Shown here: positions 1 through 11,123 of the stretch, piece by piece
How the letters are laid out: each line of letters starts with the position of its first letter
Numbering within the stretch: position 1 is the first letter of the stretch
NCBI GenBank assembly: GCA_947311845.1
Contig: CAMZMU010000063.1
Span: 60,144,769-60,208,768 of the forward strand
DNA from: Poa pratensis
Taxonomy: Eukaryota; Streptophyta; Magnoliopsida; Poales; Poaceae
Length of the DNA: 64,000 bases
Direction: 5' to 3'
The notes under the pieces: generated by a model
Seen by the model: the letters and a program-made list of their open reading frames with translations, nothing else
What the model was told of the DNA's origin: nothing
The model's database searches: none
Program-made: the position numbers and the translations under genes

Positions 1-616
1 TTAACAAGTATCCTAACCTATAGAAAATTTCCCTCAAAGTATGATAAACTTGTCCATATCCAGCTCGATACAAAAAAGAAGAGGTGTCTAAATCTCGAAT
101 GGAGAGTTCTACCTTCAGCATCTTGTAGGACTCAGAGTAGGTAGTCAAGATTTGTTTTGAGAGGCTCGAGCTAATCTCGATAATACCATCTCTGAGTTCT
201 CGACGTCTGCAAGCCCCATGCTAACTTTGTGTGTGGTGAGTATGACAATTATACTCGAGAAGTCGAGATGCACCTCCTCATTTGTTGTTTCCACGGCAAC
301 ATGACTCGGAAATACTCACTCTGCCATAATGTATTGCGTCCTGATTATTTATTCAAATTTCACGAAGTTTGACCTTCGATCAAAACTAAGATTCACTGCA
401 TTTTGCTAAAGAGAGTACATTTATTTAGAACTTTTAGAAGGTGGGTACACCGTAACATAGGTTCATGCATTAACGAATCTCTAAATCGACGAATTAATGG
501 TCAAAATACCGTGCCGAACTCAAACAAAAATCCGGATTGGCTCGAGTCGGATTTTCTTCTATTTTTCCAATTATTTGCGTTTTTTTAATACACAGTACTT
601 GCATACAACGAGGTAC
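1..616. other. Intergenic, no gene recognised
   Basis: This AT-rich flank downstream of the minus-strand aquaporin gene has no ORF that looks like a known protein. The part nearest 616 should hold the aquaporin 3' UTR. I found no terminal inverted repeats or LTR ends here. Confidence 0.5.
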
Positions 617-1653
617 TCAGTAATCCTCAGCGGGCACGGGCAGCCGTGTGGTGGCCGCAGCTGCCGGCGCCTCAGGCTGCTCAGCCACGACAAACTCATA
701 AAGCGCGCCGGCCAGCCCGGCGCCGATCAGTGGCCCGACCCAGTAAACCAGTGGTGGCGCCAGCTCCAGCCGACGAGCGCGGGACCGAACGCCCTTGCCG
801 GATTCATCGCCGCGCCGTCGAACGGGCCGCCGGCGAGGATGTTCGCGCCCAGGACGAAGCCGATGGCAATGGGCGCTATGGCGCCGACGTCGTTGCCGCC
901 GCCGCGGTTCCGGTCAACCGCCGTGGCGTAGACGGTGTACATGAGGCCGAACGTCATGACGACCTCGAGCAGCAGGGCGTGCCGCTCGTGGATGCCGTGG
1001 GCGAGCGTGAACCCCATGGGGCGCTGCAGGAGAAGAAGACACGCACGGCATGCAGAAGTGAGACGTGGCGAACGACGCGTACGCATTTGTGCAGATAACT
1101 CACGCCAAACGGAAGTACGCAGCCATTTGTTTGGTAGTAGGCTGGAGAAAACCAAAATGTAGCAGAGTAAAGCAGCTGAATTACCACGCCGCCGGAGACG
1201 AGCCGCAGGAGAGCGGCCGCGAGCACGGCACCGAGAAGCTGCGCCGCCCAGTAGAGCACGGCGCGCGCGAACGAGATGCGCCTGCCGACGAGCAGGCCGA
1301 ACGTGACGGCCGGGTTGACGTGCCCGCCGGACGCGTCGATGGCCAGCGACACCGCCGCGGCCAGCGCGAGCGCGTGCGCCACCGCCACCACGAGCAGCCC
1401 TCCCAGCGTCCCCGTGTCCGTGTACATCTTCCCTGCCAACAAAATCAAACTCTTCAGAGTTCAGGCATAGCAGCGCGAAATATCCATGTACGGGTGTATG
1501 TGCAACAGCAAAGCAGGTTCACGTACAGAGGCCGTAGACGGAGCCTTCGGCGGCGAAGACGAACTCGGACAGCACGGCGCGGGAAGCGCCTGGCAGCAGG
1601 GGCTCCGGCCCGGCGTCGTCGGCACGGCGGGTTGCGAAACGAGTTGGCAGCAT
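617..1653 (-). CDS. TIP3: Tonoplast intrinsic protein, TIP3 type (frameshifted)
   Basis: Vacuolar-membrane aquaporin of the MIP family; TIP3 members are known from protein-storage vacuoles of seeds. Three exons on the minus strand: 1653-1527, 1432-1185 and 1023-617, all with GT-AG introns. Both pore motifs are visible: [12 protein letters not shown] in exon 2 and [12 protein letters not shown] in exon 3. The TIP3-like region [12 protein letters not shown] closes exon 1, and the protein ends in a short acidic tail, AEDY. The start ATG follows family length. The summed exons are 782 bases, one short of a multiple of three. The missing base lies near 749, in a run of Gs on the coding strand just after WSWRHHW. 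As written, the last membrane helix and tail are out of frame; with one extra base the protein would be 260 residues, the usual TIP length. This is either a recent null allele or a consensus error. Exon and family calls are firm; the TIP3 subgroup is likely. Confidence 0.9.
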
Positions 1654-1743
1654 GGTTCACGATGGTAGACTGGAAAGAGCTTCCTCTGATTGCTCTATCA
1701 GGCTGGTGATTCTGAGTTCGTGACGACTCGCTCATCCAAGCTA

Positions 1744-1867
1744 CTCCCTCCGTTCCAAATTAGATGAATTCCATTTGTCCACATGCGGATGTATCTAGAC
1801 ATGTTACATGTATAGGTACATCCACATGTGGACGAATAGAATGTCATCTAATTTAGAACGGAGGGAG
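1744..1867. mobile_element. Stowaway MITE
   Basis: A 124-bp element with terminal inverted repeats CTCCCTCCGTTC...GAACGGAGGGAG, flanked by TA at 1742-1743 and 1868-1869. The two halves are nearly complementary over their whole length, so the element could fold into one long hairpin. The ends and TA target are diagnostic of Stowaway (Tc1/Mariner) MITEs of Triticeae. It sits about 90 bp upstream of the aquaporin start codon, in promoter or 5' UTR sequence. Confidence 0.92.
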
Positions 1868-2085
1868 TAGTAGTGAGAGGAGGCTTCTCATTGCAGCGCT
1901 TCAGCACTAGGCGGTGCTGCCGCGGAGACAGGTGGTCCGTGGGAGAGGACACGTGTGGATCACTGACGACTAGAGATCGACGGTTCATAGAGTTTCTAGT
2001 GGTGGTTCAATCGTAGACTAAGGTCGTCACGCTTAGGAGTCAAGGTTAGTGACACAATATCTTGCGTATATATTTGGGCATTGCC

Positions 2086-2604
2086 TGTCGTCGTATCGGC
2101 ATCGTAGATAGGAGACGGGGGTCCTCTAACCGCAGGTTAACCGAGGGGGTGAAAGGGAGCGTCGTCAAGGTCGGGATTGTACACGGCAGTTTACCAGCTT
2201 CAGGCTCCACGGCGGTGGCGGAGCCCTACGTGCTGCTATAACTCACTATAAGGCGAATAGCCGTGTTACATGTTACAGCGAGTTGGATGTTATGAAATCT
2301 ATGCCCTAAAGGCATCCCTGGTCCGGCTTATATAGGCGGCCAGACGCGGGGTTACAAGATAATTGCGTGTCCGGCAAGTATACTGAGTCCTAAACCTATC
2401 CGGCAAGTATGCCGGCTACCGCCTTTGTCCTGATGGCTTCGTGGGCTTCGGTCTTGGGCCTCCATCTTGCCGGCATCCGCCTACCTTCAGTCGTCAGCTA
2501 TCTGGGCCGCCCGGCAGGCAAAGCCTTAACCACCACTGCGGGCCACCCTGGACTAGCCGGATTTGCCCATGTTGGTGATACCCCTAGTTGACATATCCCC
2601 AACA
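2086..2604 (-). repeat. 3' LTR of the Tat element
   Basis: This 519-bp direct repeat of 23175-23694 begins TG and ends CA, as LTRs do. On the minus strand it starts TGTTGGGGATATGTC. The TSD TTGCC lies at 2081-2085. Its inner side abuts AGGGGCTAA (minus strand), a short purine-rich tract in the position of the polypurine primer. Confidence 0.93.
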
Positions 2605-3139
2605 TTAGCCCCTGGAAGGGTTGAAGTTCTCCAGGTGCCATTTTCTTTTGTCGGCAACGTCCGTCTTGCTTTGTAGGCGTCTGAAGAGCTTGAACCATTC
2701 CACAGTTGAAGTAAGCGGCGGTCCGTCTAAAGTAGCCGGAACAAAGCCGCCAACATGGGAAAGACGGTCTGACTGCTTGTCAGGAATCTTCCATGTGCAG
2801 TCTTGTCAAACTGACAAGTTCCGTCAAATGTTGACGGATGACGTGATGGGTTCACGACAGTTTGAACCTCATGATTACTCTCCCACTACGCGCGAAAATC
2901 GAGGCGGCAACCTCGCACACCGTTGCCACGCCGTGCAAATCGCGGACGCGTGGCGGAGATCGCGCCCCTGCCCGTTTCCCGCACGAATCACAGAGCAGGG
3001 GAGGATAAATGGATCCCCAACTCCACCGCGCCTTTCCATTCTCCAAGCCTCTGCCCAAACCCTTGCCTTTCTCCCCTCGAGCGCTCCTCTCACCGCACTC
3101 AACTCCGGCGAGCTTCCCTTTGCGGCGCAACCACCACCA

Positions 3140-6100
3140 ATGGCAAGCTCCGGTGAGCAGAACCCTACGAGGGAGGCAACAGCGGCAGCAGCAGCGGCCG
3201 CATCTGGATCTGGAACTGCTCCGGCGGCGGCGGCGAGCACCGCTCCTTCGTCTTCTTCGCTCCCCGCCACGGCCACGGGCGGGGCACCATCCTCTTCTCC
3301 GGCGCCGGCCACAGCAACGGCCACAACAACCTCCTCCTTCCTTACGCCTTCAATGGCGACGGCGGACTCTGAACCCGTGGCTGATCCAGAGGTTCCCGCC
3401 GGCGAGGACAACGATGAAGAAGAGGTCGCGGACCTTGGCTCCCGCTATTGGCTTCCGTCATGTTTGACGGAAGATTACATGAAGGAGCTGGAGGAAGGTG
3501 GATTCCTGCCGCCAAAGTCTGAATGCTTTTGGTGGCTGCCAGGGAAAGAAGCCGTCCCTGAGCCTGAAGACGGAGAGAGGGTCATCTTGACCTCCCATCT
3601 CCTTCGCGGTATGACTTTGCCGCCTTCCGCCTTCTTCTCCGCTGTGCTAAAACACTACGGGTTGCAACCACACAACATTGCACCCAATAGTATCTTAGTG
3701 TTAGCCGGCTTTCAAGCTCTATTTGAAGGCTACCTAGGCATAGCTCCCACAGTAGAGCACTTCAAATATTGCTTTATCTGCCGCCGGCATACTGTTTCTG
3801 CCGGCGTGATGGCAACTTGCGGCAGCGTTACATTTAACTGCCGCCAAGGTGACTGGTACCCCAAGATCCCCTACATCGAATCAGTAAAGAACTGGTCCAG
3901 CACCTTTTTCTACTGTAAGGATATCCCGGCACCCAGCAAGACGGTGGCGATTCCTCCATTCGTCAACTCTCCGCCCACTTATCAGGCGCACTGGACGGAG
4001 AAACCGGCAACCAACTTGCCAGAGGAGCTCCGCCTAGCATTTAGGCGGATCGAATTCCTCACCAAGACGATGGTCCCTCCACACCTTGATGGAGTTGACA
4101 CCGTCTTGTGTTGGCTGTCACGGCGCATCATGCCACTCCGCCACCGCCCCCTGAAGATGTGCGAGTACAAGGCGGAGGCCTCCAACGGCACACTTGACGA
4201 AAATGTGCTGCTGTTCCGGCTAAGAGAACTCATCCAGCCAAGGTTTATAAAGGCGGCCGAAGGCGTCGCCATGTTCACCCACGACAACCTAGCCCCAGAG
4301 GTAAGGCGGAACTTCCTGTGCTTTAGCACTTGCTTTCCTTGTTGTTGGCGGTACTAACTTGACATTGTCAACCAGCTGAGGTCCTTGACGGAGGAGGACT
4401 TGGCTCCCAGCTACTACGACCCTGGGACCAAGGCCAAGAAGCGCAAGCTCACCACCACCAGGGACCTGGAAAAGAGAAAGAAAGCCGCCCTTGCTACCGA
4501 GGCGGAGGATGAAGTCCTAGGGGAGAAAATCCCCACCAAGCGGTACGCTAATGCCCACTTGTTTTCACTTAATTTTGTGCTGTATATGCGCTAACTTGCT
4601 TGCATCTTTTTTTTTAGAGCCAGGCCCGCCATGGCTAAGCTGCGTGCCAACGTGAAGGCGGCAGCCGGCAGAATCAAGCCGGCAAGGCCTTCTCCGGCAA
4701 CCGCGCCAGTCACCCCTACCGCCAACGTTCCCGTGGTCTTATGCCCGGGAACTCTTCAGGCGGACAGGATGAAAGTGGTTGACCCGGGCCAATCTGCAGC
4801 GGAGAAGACGGCGGGCAAGAAAGTTGCTGCCAGCACACCCCTGCGAACGGCTGAAGCTTCGGCTAATGATGCCGCTCGATTGATCGCCATGAAACAAGAA
4901 ATGGCGAATGAAGCAGGGGGAAAACTTGGCGGATCCTCCTCGCACCCCGGCCCAGAACTTGGCGGGGACACGATGGATGCGCGCCACACGCTACAAATCA
5001 TGCGCGATGGTACCAAAAGTTGGTATACGCACATGAGGACACTCCAAGATACCCTCCAAGGACAGCTTGAGGTAAAATAGTACATAGTCGCAGCCCCCGA
5101 CTACTTTGTCGGCTGAAAGATTATTTTAGCCGGCGGAGTGGTCCATTGACTATGACGGTAAAACCTAATTTGTTTGTCCGTGTGCTTGCAGGCTACTTTG
5201 GCCTCAAACCGCGAGCTCTTTGCCGCTGCAGAGAATAAGGTCAGGGAGTGCCGGGAACTCCGGCAAGAACTAGAGATGAAGGACACTCAACTTGCGAGTT
5301 TTGAAGAAGCTCGCAAGAAGGATGAAGGTGACAAAATTTCTTTGCCTTCGTTCCATCCGCCAAATTTTCCAGTTTGCCTCCGACAAGTATTTTAGCCAGA
5401 GTTTTTCCTTTGTGTTGTAGAACTGTTAAACACTGCGCAAGATATTCTCAAGAGCTCCTCTAACATGCAAGCTTTGATGAACGAAGCTGCAGATCTGGCC
5501 CAGGAGGTCATGAAACTGAAGGCGGATCACGCCAAGGAGCTGGAGAAGCGAGACATGGAGCATGCCACCGCGGTGAGCAAGTTGACGGATCAGATCAAGA
5601 ATCTGAGCGACAACCTTGCCGAGGTGACAAAGAACTCCAAGCTCCAGCAAGAGAATCATGCCAAGGCTGTGAAAATAGCCGAGGACACTCTTGCCGGTCA
5701 CTTGGATGAGATCAACGCCATCCACGATCACATCCTAGGTAATAACCTATCCTTTCCTTTGCTTGTCAATTTCATCCTTAGAAATCTTGCTTTTTGTCGG
5801 TTTAACGTTGAAGTTTTCTTCCTTGCAGCCCCGGCAAACTTGAGCGACGCTGAGGACAACTCCCCCCGCCTTGCACGCATATTGAAAGTTGGTGAGCTGA
5901 TCACCGACATCATTAGCGCAGGCCAAGCATTCGCCGCCAAGTTCTACCCGGGTGAAAGCAGTGATCCAGTTGTCCTTGAGGCAGTGCCAGAGGTGCTGAG
6001 GAAGGCGGCCGGCGAACATGAGACCGTGCTGCGCTCACCTGCCCGTGGCGCCGCCAAGGTTGCCCTCTCCCTGTGCAAGGTCTGGTATCCGGAGGCGGAC

Positions 6101-8026
6101 ATGCATCAGGTGACAGAGTTTATGCCCACAGAGGATGAAAATGGCGTTGCCATTGACTCCAAGCAAGTGATGGCCTCTGTCTCCGGCTACGCCACTCGGG
6201 TAGCCAACTGATGGCGTGAATCACACGTTCGCTGGGAGACCCCAAGAGGAAGGTATGATGCAATCTAGCAGCAAGTTTCCCTCAGTATGAAACCAAGGTT
6301 ATCGAACCAGTAGGAGCAACAATTCTTCTGAAGGTTGTCAACGGCGAAATATGATGCGGCGCAACACCAGGGATTCCGGCGCTGACGTGGACCTGCACAC
6401 AACACAATCACAATACTTTGCCCCAACGAAACAGTGAGGTTGTCAATCTCACCGGCTTGCTGAAAACAAAGGATTAAACGTCTCGCATGGAAAATGAGTA
6501 TTAAATTGCAGAGAATGAAAAAAGAACAGTTTGCAGTTTGTGGTTGTTTAATCAGTTTAAAAGAATGGACCGGGGTCCACAGTTCACTAGTGGTGTCTCT
6601 CCATAAAAGATAACTAACATGTTGGGTGAACAAATTACAGCTGGGCAATTGACAAATAGTGAGCGCATGACAATGCATAAACATGGCATGATGATTACTA
6701 TGGTATTTAATTGGGCATTACGACATAATACATAGACCGTTATCCAACAGCGTCTATGACTAATAATCCACCGCCGGGTTGTCATCCGAGTCCCCCGTTG
6801 ATATTAAGTTGCATGCAACGGATAATCGCATTAAGTAAAGCGCGTAATGTAAACAAACACATATGCCCGTGGACATAGCATCGTTAGGTTACCCCTAGTG
6901 GCAACAGCACATCCACAACCTTAGAACTTTCTGTCACTGTCCCAGATTAAATGGAGGCATGAACCCACTATCTAGCATAAATACTCTCTCTTGGAGTTAC
7001 AAGCATCTACTTGGCCAAAGCATCTACTAGTAACGGAAAGCATGCAAGATCATAAATAACATAGGGCATAGATTGATAATCAACTTGACATAGTATTCAA
7101 TATTCATCGGATCCCAGCAAACACAACATGTAGCATTACAATAATATGATCTTGATCATGTAGGCCAGCTCACAAGATCTAAACATGATGGCACAAGTTG
7201 GAGAGACTACCATCTAGCTACTGCTATGGACCCGTAGTCCAAGGATGAACTACTCACGCATCACTCCGGAGGCAGGCATGGCGATGTAGAAGCCTCCAGT
7301 GATGATTCCCCTCTCCGGCAGGGTGCCGGGAAGAGGTTCTGGACCCTCCCGAGCTAGGGTTGACGACGGCGGCGTCTCTGGAACTTTTCGTGGATTTTGG
7401 CTCAGGCACTTAGGGTTATTTTCTCGGGGGGAATAAATAGGCGAAAGGGCGGCGGCTGGAGACCCCCGAGGGGCCCACACCACACCAGGGCGCGCCAGGG
7501 GGGTGACCCACGCCCTGGGTGCGTGTGGCCTCCTGGTGGCCCTCCTCTGTTGCTCCTTTGCTCCATCTGGTGTCTTCTGGTAAAATAGGGACCCCCGTGA
7601 AGTTTCGTCCAATTCCGAGAATATTTCCAGACTAGCTTTTCTGGAATACAAAAACAGCAGAAAACAGGAACTGACACTTCGGCATCTTGTTAATAGGTTA
7701 GTCCCAAAAAATGTATAAAAGTGCCATAAAGTAGATGCAAAACATGTAGCAATTGTTATAAAACAAGCATGGAACATCAAAAATTATAGATACGTTTGAG
7801 ACGTATCACCAACATGGTGGATCTTCATGATTTCTACAAGGAGCATCCAGATCCGCACCTTGCTGCAGGCGGAGCCTCTCCAGTTGCCGGCGAAGACGCC
7901 ACAGGTGGCGAGGGGGAAGCTGATACTGACCAACACAGCACCAAGGATGGCGGAGCCATCTCCCAAGATGCCGGCGTCAGCCCCCAGGCCCCCGAGACGG
8001 CTCCGACCAAGGCAGCAACACCCTAG
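3140..8026 (+). CDS. Antisense spliced ORF of the Tat element (Transposase_28-like)
   Basis: Runs opposite to gag-pol, between integrase and the 3' LTR. Six exons with GT-AG introns keep one frame: 3140-4300, 4376-4542, 4618-5071, 5192-5327, 5421-5738 and 5829-6208, continuing at 7814-8026 beyond a solo LTR. The pieces add up to 942 residues with no frameshift. Residues of about 90-385 (from SRYWLPSCLTEDYMKELEEG) resemble the plant 'putative gypsy type transposon' family (PF04195). The N-terminus is low-complexity Ala/Ser/Pro. The later exons (5192-5738) are charged and look like coiled coil. Antisense ORFs of this kind are known in Tat elements such as RIRE2, Grande and Retand; their function is not established. 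The last exon is split by a 1.6-kb solo LTR, so the protein would now stop just inside the LTR, at TGA 6209-6211. The start codon is the first ATG of the alanine-rich N-terminus; the open frame extends further upstream to at least 2621. Confidence 0.75.
6209..7808 (-). mobile_element. Solo LTR of an Athila-like element
   Basis: A 1600-bp LTR related to those at 9555-11123 and 14732-16309, running TGATGGCGTGAATC...GAGACGTATCA on the plus strand. It is flanked by a perfect 5-bp duplication CCAAC (6204-6208 and 7809-7813) with no internal sequence, the product expected from LTR-LTR recombination. The opening 150 bases differ clearly from the other two copies, so it belongs to a different subgroup. 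It interrupts the last exon of the antisense ORF; deleting it with one CCAAC copy rejoins the frame. Confidence 0.93.
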
Positions 8027-8574
8027 ACTGTCCTGCAAATAATGCAACAAGCAAATGCGTTAAACTGTTGACGCAAGAAAAACTTGTTTTATTCTGGTGG
8101 GATGTATATATACTTTAATTAGGCCAACTTTTATGCTACACTTAGTGGTAGACTTATATTAAGTGGCCCGCCTTAAAAATGTATCTGTGTTTGCATGCTT
8201 AACTTTTCATATGTTGGCGGAACCTCATCTCAGTTACTTTAGCTGTGCCAACCAGGTGCAATACCAATTAGTTTAGACACAGAGGCAAAAGCCGGCATGT
8301 TGGTGCCAACGACATACTACTAGGCTACTCACATACAAACAAACAGATAGTCATATTAGGCGGTGCAAAGGTTGTTTGCTTAGTTTTAGTCGGCAGACGG
8401 CAAATGCCAAAAAAGTTGGAACCATTAGCACTGAGCGAAAAATTTTGGTAACTTTTGACATGACAGGTATATGATTGCAAGAAAAGACAAAAGATGGCAT
8501 GATCTCTAGACGGACTGAGCAAACCACAGACTTTTATTTCATAATCATATAATACTTATTACAATCAGAAATTG
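8027..8574. other. Tat element, spacer between the two convergent ORFs
   Basis: Non-coding stretch between the stop of the plus-strand antisense ORF (8024-8026) and the stop of the minus-strand integrase (8575-8577). It should hold the 3' ends of both transcripts. I see no nested element or recognisable ORF. Confidence 0.6.
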
Positions 8575-9554
8575 CTAAGTGTAAAAGGGACGTAGCTGCT
8601 CAATGTTCCATGGACGCTTGGTTTCTTCGTACTTGTCGTCCACCGTCCTTTCGCGCTTACGGCCTCGCTTCTTTTTGTAGCCGTCTCGTATGTCCATCAA
8701 GTAATAGGAACCATTGAGCAGTACCTTGCTGACCACAAAGGGCCCTTCCCATGGAGGGGATAACTTATGCAAGCCTTTCCTATCCTGGATTAGGCGGAGG
8801 ACCAGGTCACCTACTCTAAAACTACGTTGTCGCACCCTTCGACTGTGGTATCGCCGCAAATTTTGCTGATAGATGGCGGATCGTGCAATGGCAACGTCAC
8901 GTTCTTCGTCAAGTAGATCAAGGCCGTCCTCTCTTGCATCTTCTGCGTCGTCTTCGACGTAGGCTTGAATTCTGGGGGAGTCGAACATCATGTCGGATGG
9001 CAACACTGCTTCAGCGCCATAGACTAAGAAGAAAGGAGTAAACTTGGTTGATCTATTTCGAGTTGTACGTAAGCTCCAAAGGACAGATTGCAACTCTTCA
9101 ACCCAAGCCCCAGCTGCCCTATGCAAGGGTACTTCGAGACGAGGTTATATTCCTTGCAGAACCAAGCCATTTGTACGCTCTACTTGACCGTTTGCCAGGG
9201 GATGTGCTACGGAAGCCAAATCCAGCCGGATGCCATGTTGGTTGCAGTATTCCTCAACTTCGCCTTGCGATAAGTTCGTGCCATTGTCGGTGATAATGCT
9301 ATGTGGCACCCCGAACCGAGAGATTATGCCCCACAGAAAATTGGCGGCTGTGGCGCCGTCAAGCTTTTTAATAGGTTTAGCTTAAACCCATTTGGTGAAT
9401 TTGTCTACAGCCACAAGCAAACGTGTGTAGCCACCAGGTGCCGTTTTAAACGGACCAACCATGTCCAAACCCCAGACTGCGAAAGGCCAGGTGATGGGTA
9501 TTGTTTTCAGCTCCTGAGCCGGCATGTGAGGTTGTCTGGCATATAGTTGGCAGC
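8575..9554 (-). pseudogene. Integrase core and C-terminus of the Tat element
   Basis: Contains the rve-type integrase core and the C-terminal domain ending RPFYT at the stop 8575-8577. The core includes a TDNGT-like segment near 9290. At least two in-frame nonsense codons are visible, near 9383 and 9147. The zinc-binding N-terminus of the same domain lies at 16310-16440, separated by the 6.75-kb insertion. The C-terminal third (8575-9126) is a clean 183-residue open stretch. Confidence 0.85.
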
Positions 9555-11123
9555 TGATGGCTGTGAATCACACACTCGTTGGGAGACCCCAAGAGGAAGG
9601 TATGATGCAGTCAGCAGCAAGTTTTCCCTCAGTATGAAACCAAGGTTATCGAACCAGTAGGAGCAGCAACTCTTCTGAAGGTTGTTGGCGGCTCGCATGG
9701 CGCAACACGATCACCAACGTGGAATCTGCACACAACACAATCAAACTACTTTGCCCCAACGAAACAGTGAGGTTGTCAATCTCACTGGCTTGCTGAAAAC
9801 AAAGGATTAAACGTATGGTGTGGAAAATGAGTATTAAATTGCAGAGAATGAAAAAGGAACAGTTTGCAGTTTGTGGTTGTTTAATCAGTGTAAAAGAATG
9901 GACCGGGGTCCACAGTTCACTAGTGGTGTCTCTCCATAAAAGATAACTAACATGTTGGGTGAACAAATTACAGCTGGGCAATTGACAAATAGTGAGCGCA
10001 TGACAATGCATATACATGACATGATGACTACTATGATATTTAATTGGGCATTACGACATAATACATAGACCGTTATCCAACAGCATCTATGACTAATAAT
10101 CCACCGCCGGGTTGTCATCCGAGTCCCCCGTTGGTATTAAGTTGCAAGCAACGGATAATTGCATTAAGTAAAGTGCGTAATGTAAACAAACACATATGCC
10201 GTGGACATAGCATCGTTAGGTTATCCCTAGTGGCAACAGCACATCCACAACCTTAGAACTTTCTGTCACTGTCCCAGATTAAACGGAGGCATGAACCCAC
10301 TATCTAGCATAAATACTCTCTCTTGGAGTTACAAGCATCTACTTGGCCAAAGCATCTACGAGTAACGGAAAGCATGCAAGATCTTAAATAACATATAAGA
10401 TAGATTGATAATCAACTTGACATAGTATTCAATATTCATCGGATCCCAGCAAACACAACATGTAGCATTACAATAATATGATCTTGATCATGTAGGGCAG
10501 CTCACAAGATCTAAACATGATGGCACAAAGTGGAGAGACAACCATCTAGCTACTGCTATGGACCCGTAGTCCAAGGATGAACTACTCACGCATCACTCCG
10601 GAGGCAGGCATGGCGATGTAGAAGCCTCCGGTGACGATTCCCCTCTCCGGCAGGGTGCCGGGAAGAGGTTCTGAACCCTCCCGAGCTAGGGTTGACGGCG
10701 GCGGCGTCTCTGGAACTTTTCGTGGATATTTGCTCAGGTACTTAGGGTTTTCGCGTCGGGGGGAATAAGTAGGCGAAAGGGCGGCGGCTGACGACCCCCG
10801 AGGGGCCCACACCACCCTAGGGCGCGGGGCCCGCGCCCGGCGTGTGGGCCCACGTGGCTCTCCTCGTGCTCCTTTGGTCCGTCAGGTGTGTCTGGAAAAA
10901 TAGGGACCCCCGTGTAGTTTCGTCCAATTCCGAGAATATTTCCAGACTAGCTTTTCTGGAATACAAAAACAGCAGAAAACAGGAACTGGCACTTCGGCAT
11001 CTTGTTAATAGGTTAGTCCCAAAAAATGTATAAAAGTGATATAAAGTAGATGCAAAACATGTAGCAATTGGTATAAAACAAGCATGGAACATCAAAAATT
11101 ATAGATACGTTTGAGACGTATCA
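9555..11123 (-). repeat. 3' LTR of the nested Athila-like element
   Basis: A 1569-bp direct repeat of 14732-16309, with plus-strand ends TGATGGCTGTGAATC and GAGACGTATCA. The two copies are nearly identical except for a variable GC-rich segment around 10800-10900 that differs by several small indels. Confidence 0.92.

Noticed and set aside
1065..1709. A 214-residue plus-strand ORF opposite the aquaporin
   Set aside because: It is the antisense shadow of TIP3 exons and introns, rich in Arg/Glu as expected for reversed GC-rich codons.
2621..3139. N-terminal extension of the antisense Tat ORF
   Set aside because: The open frame runs upstream, but composition changes abruptly at the ATG at 3140 and the upstream part looks like leader; kept as a possibility only.
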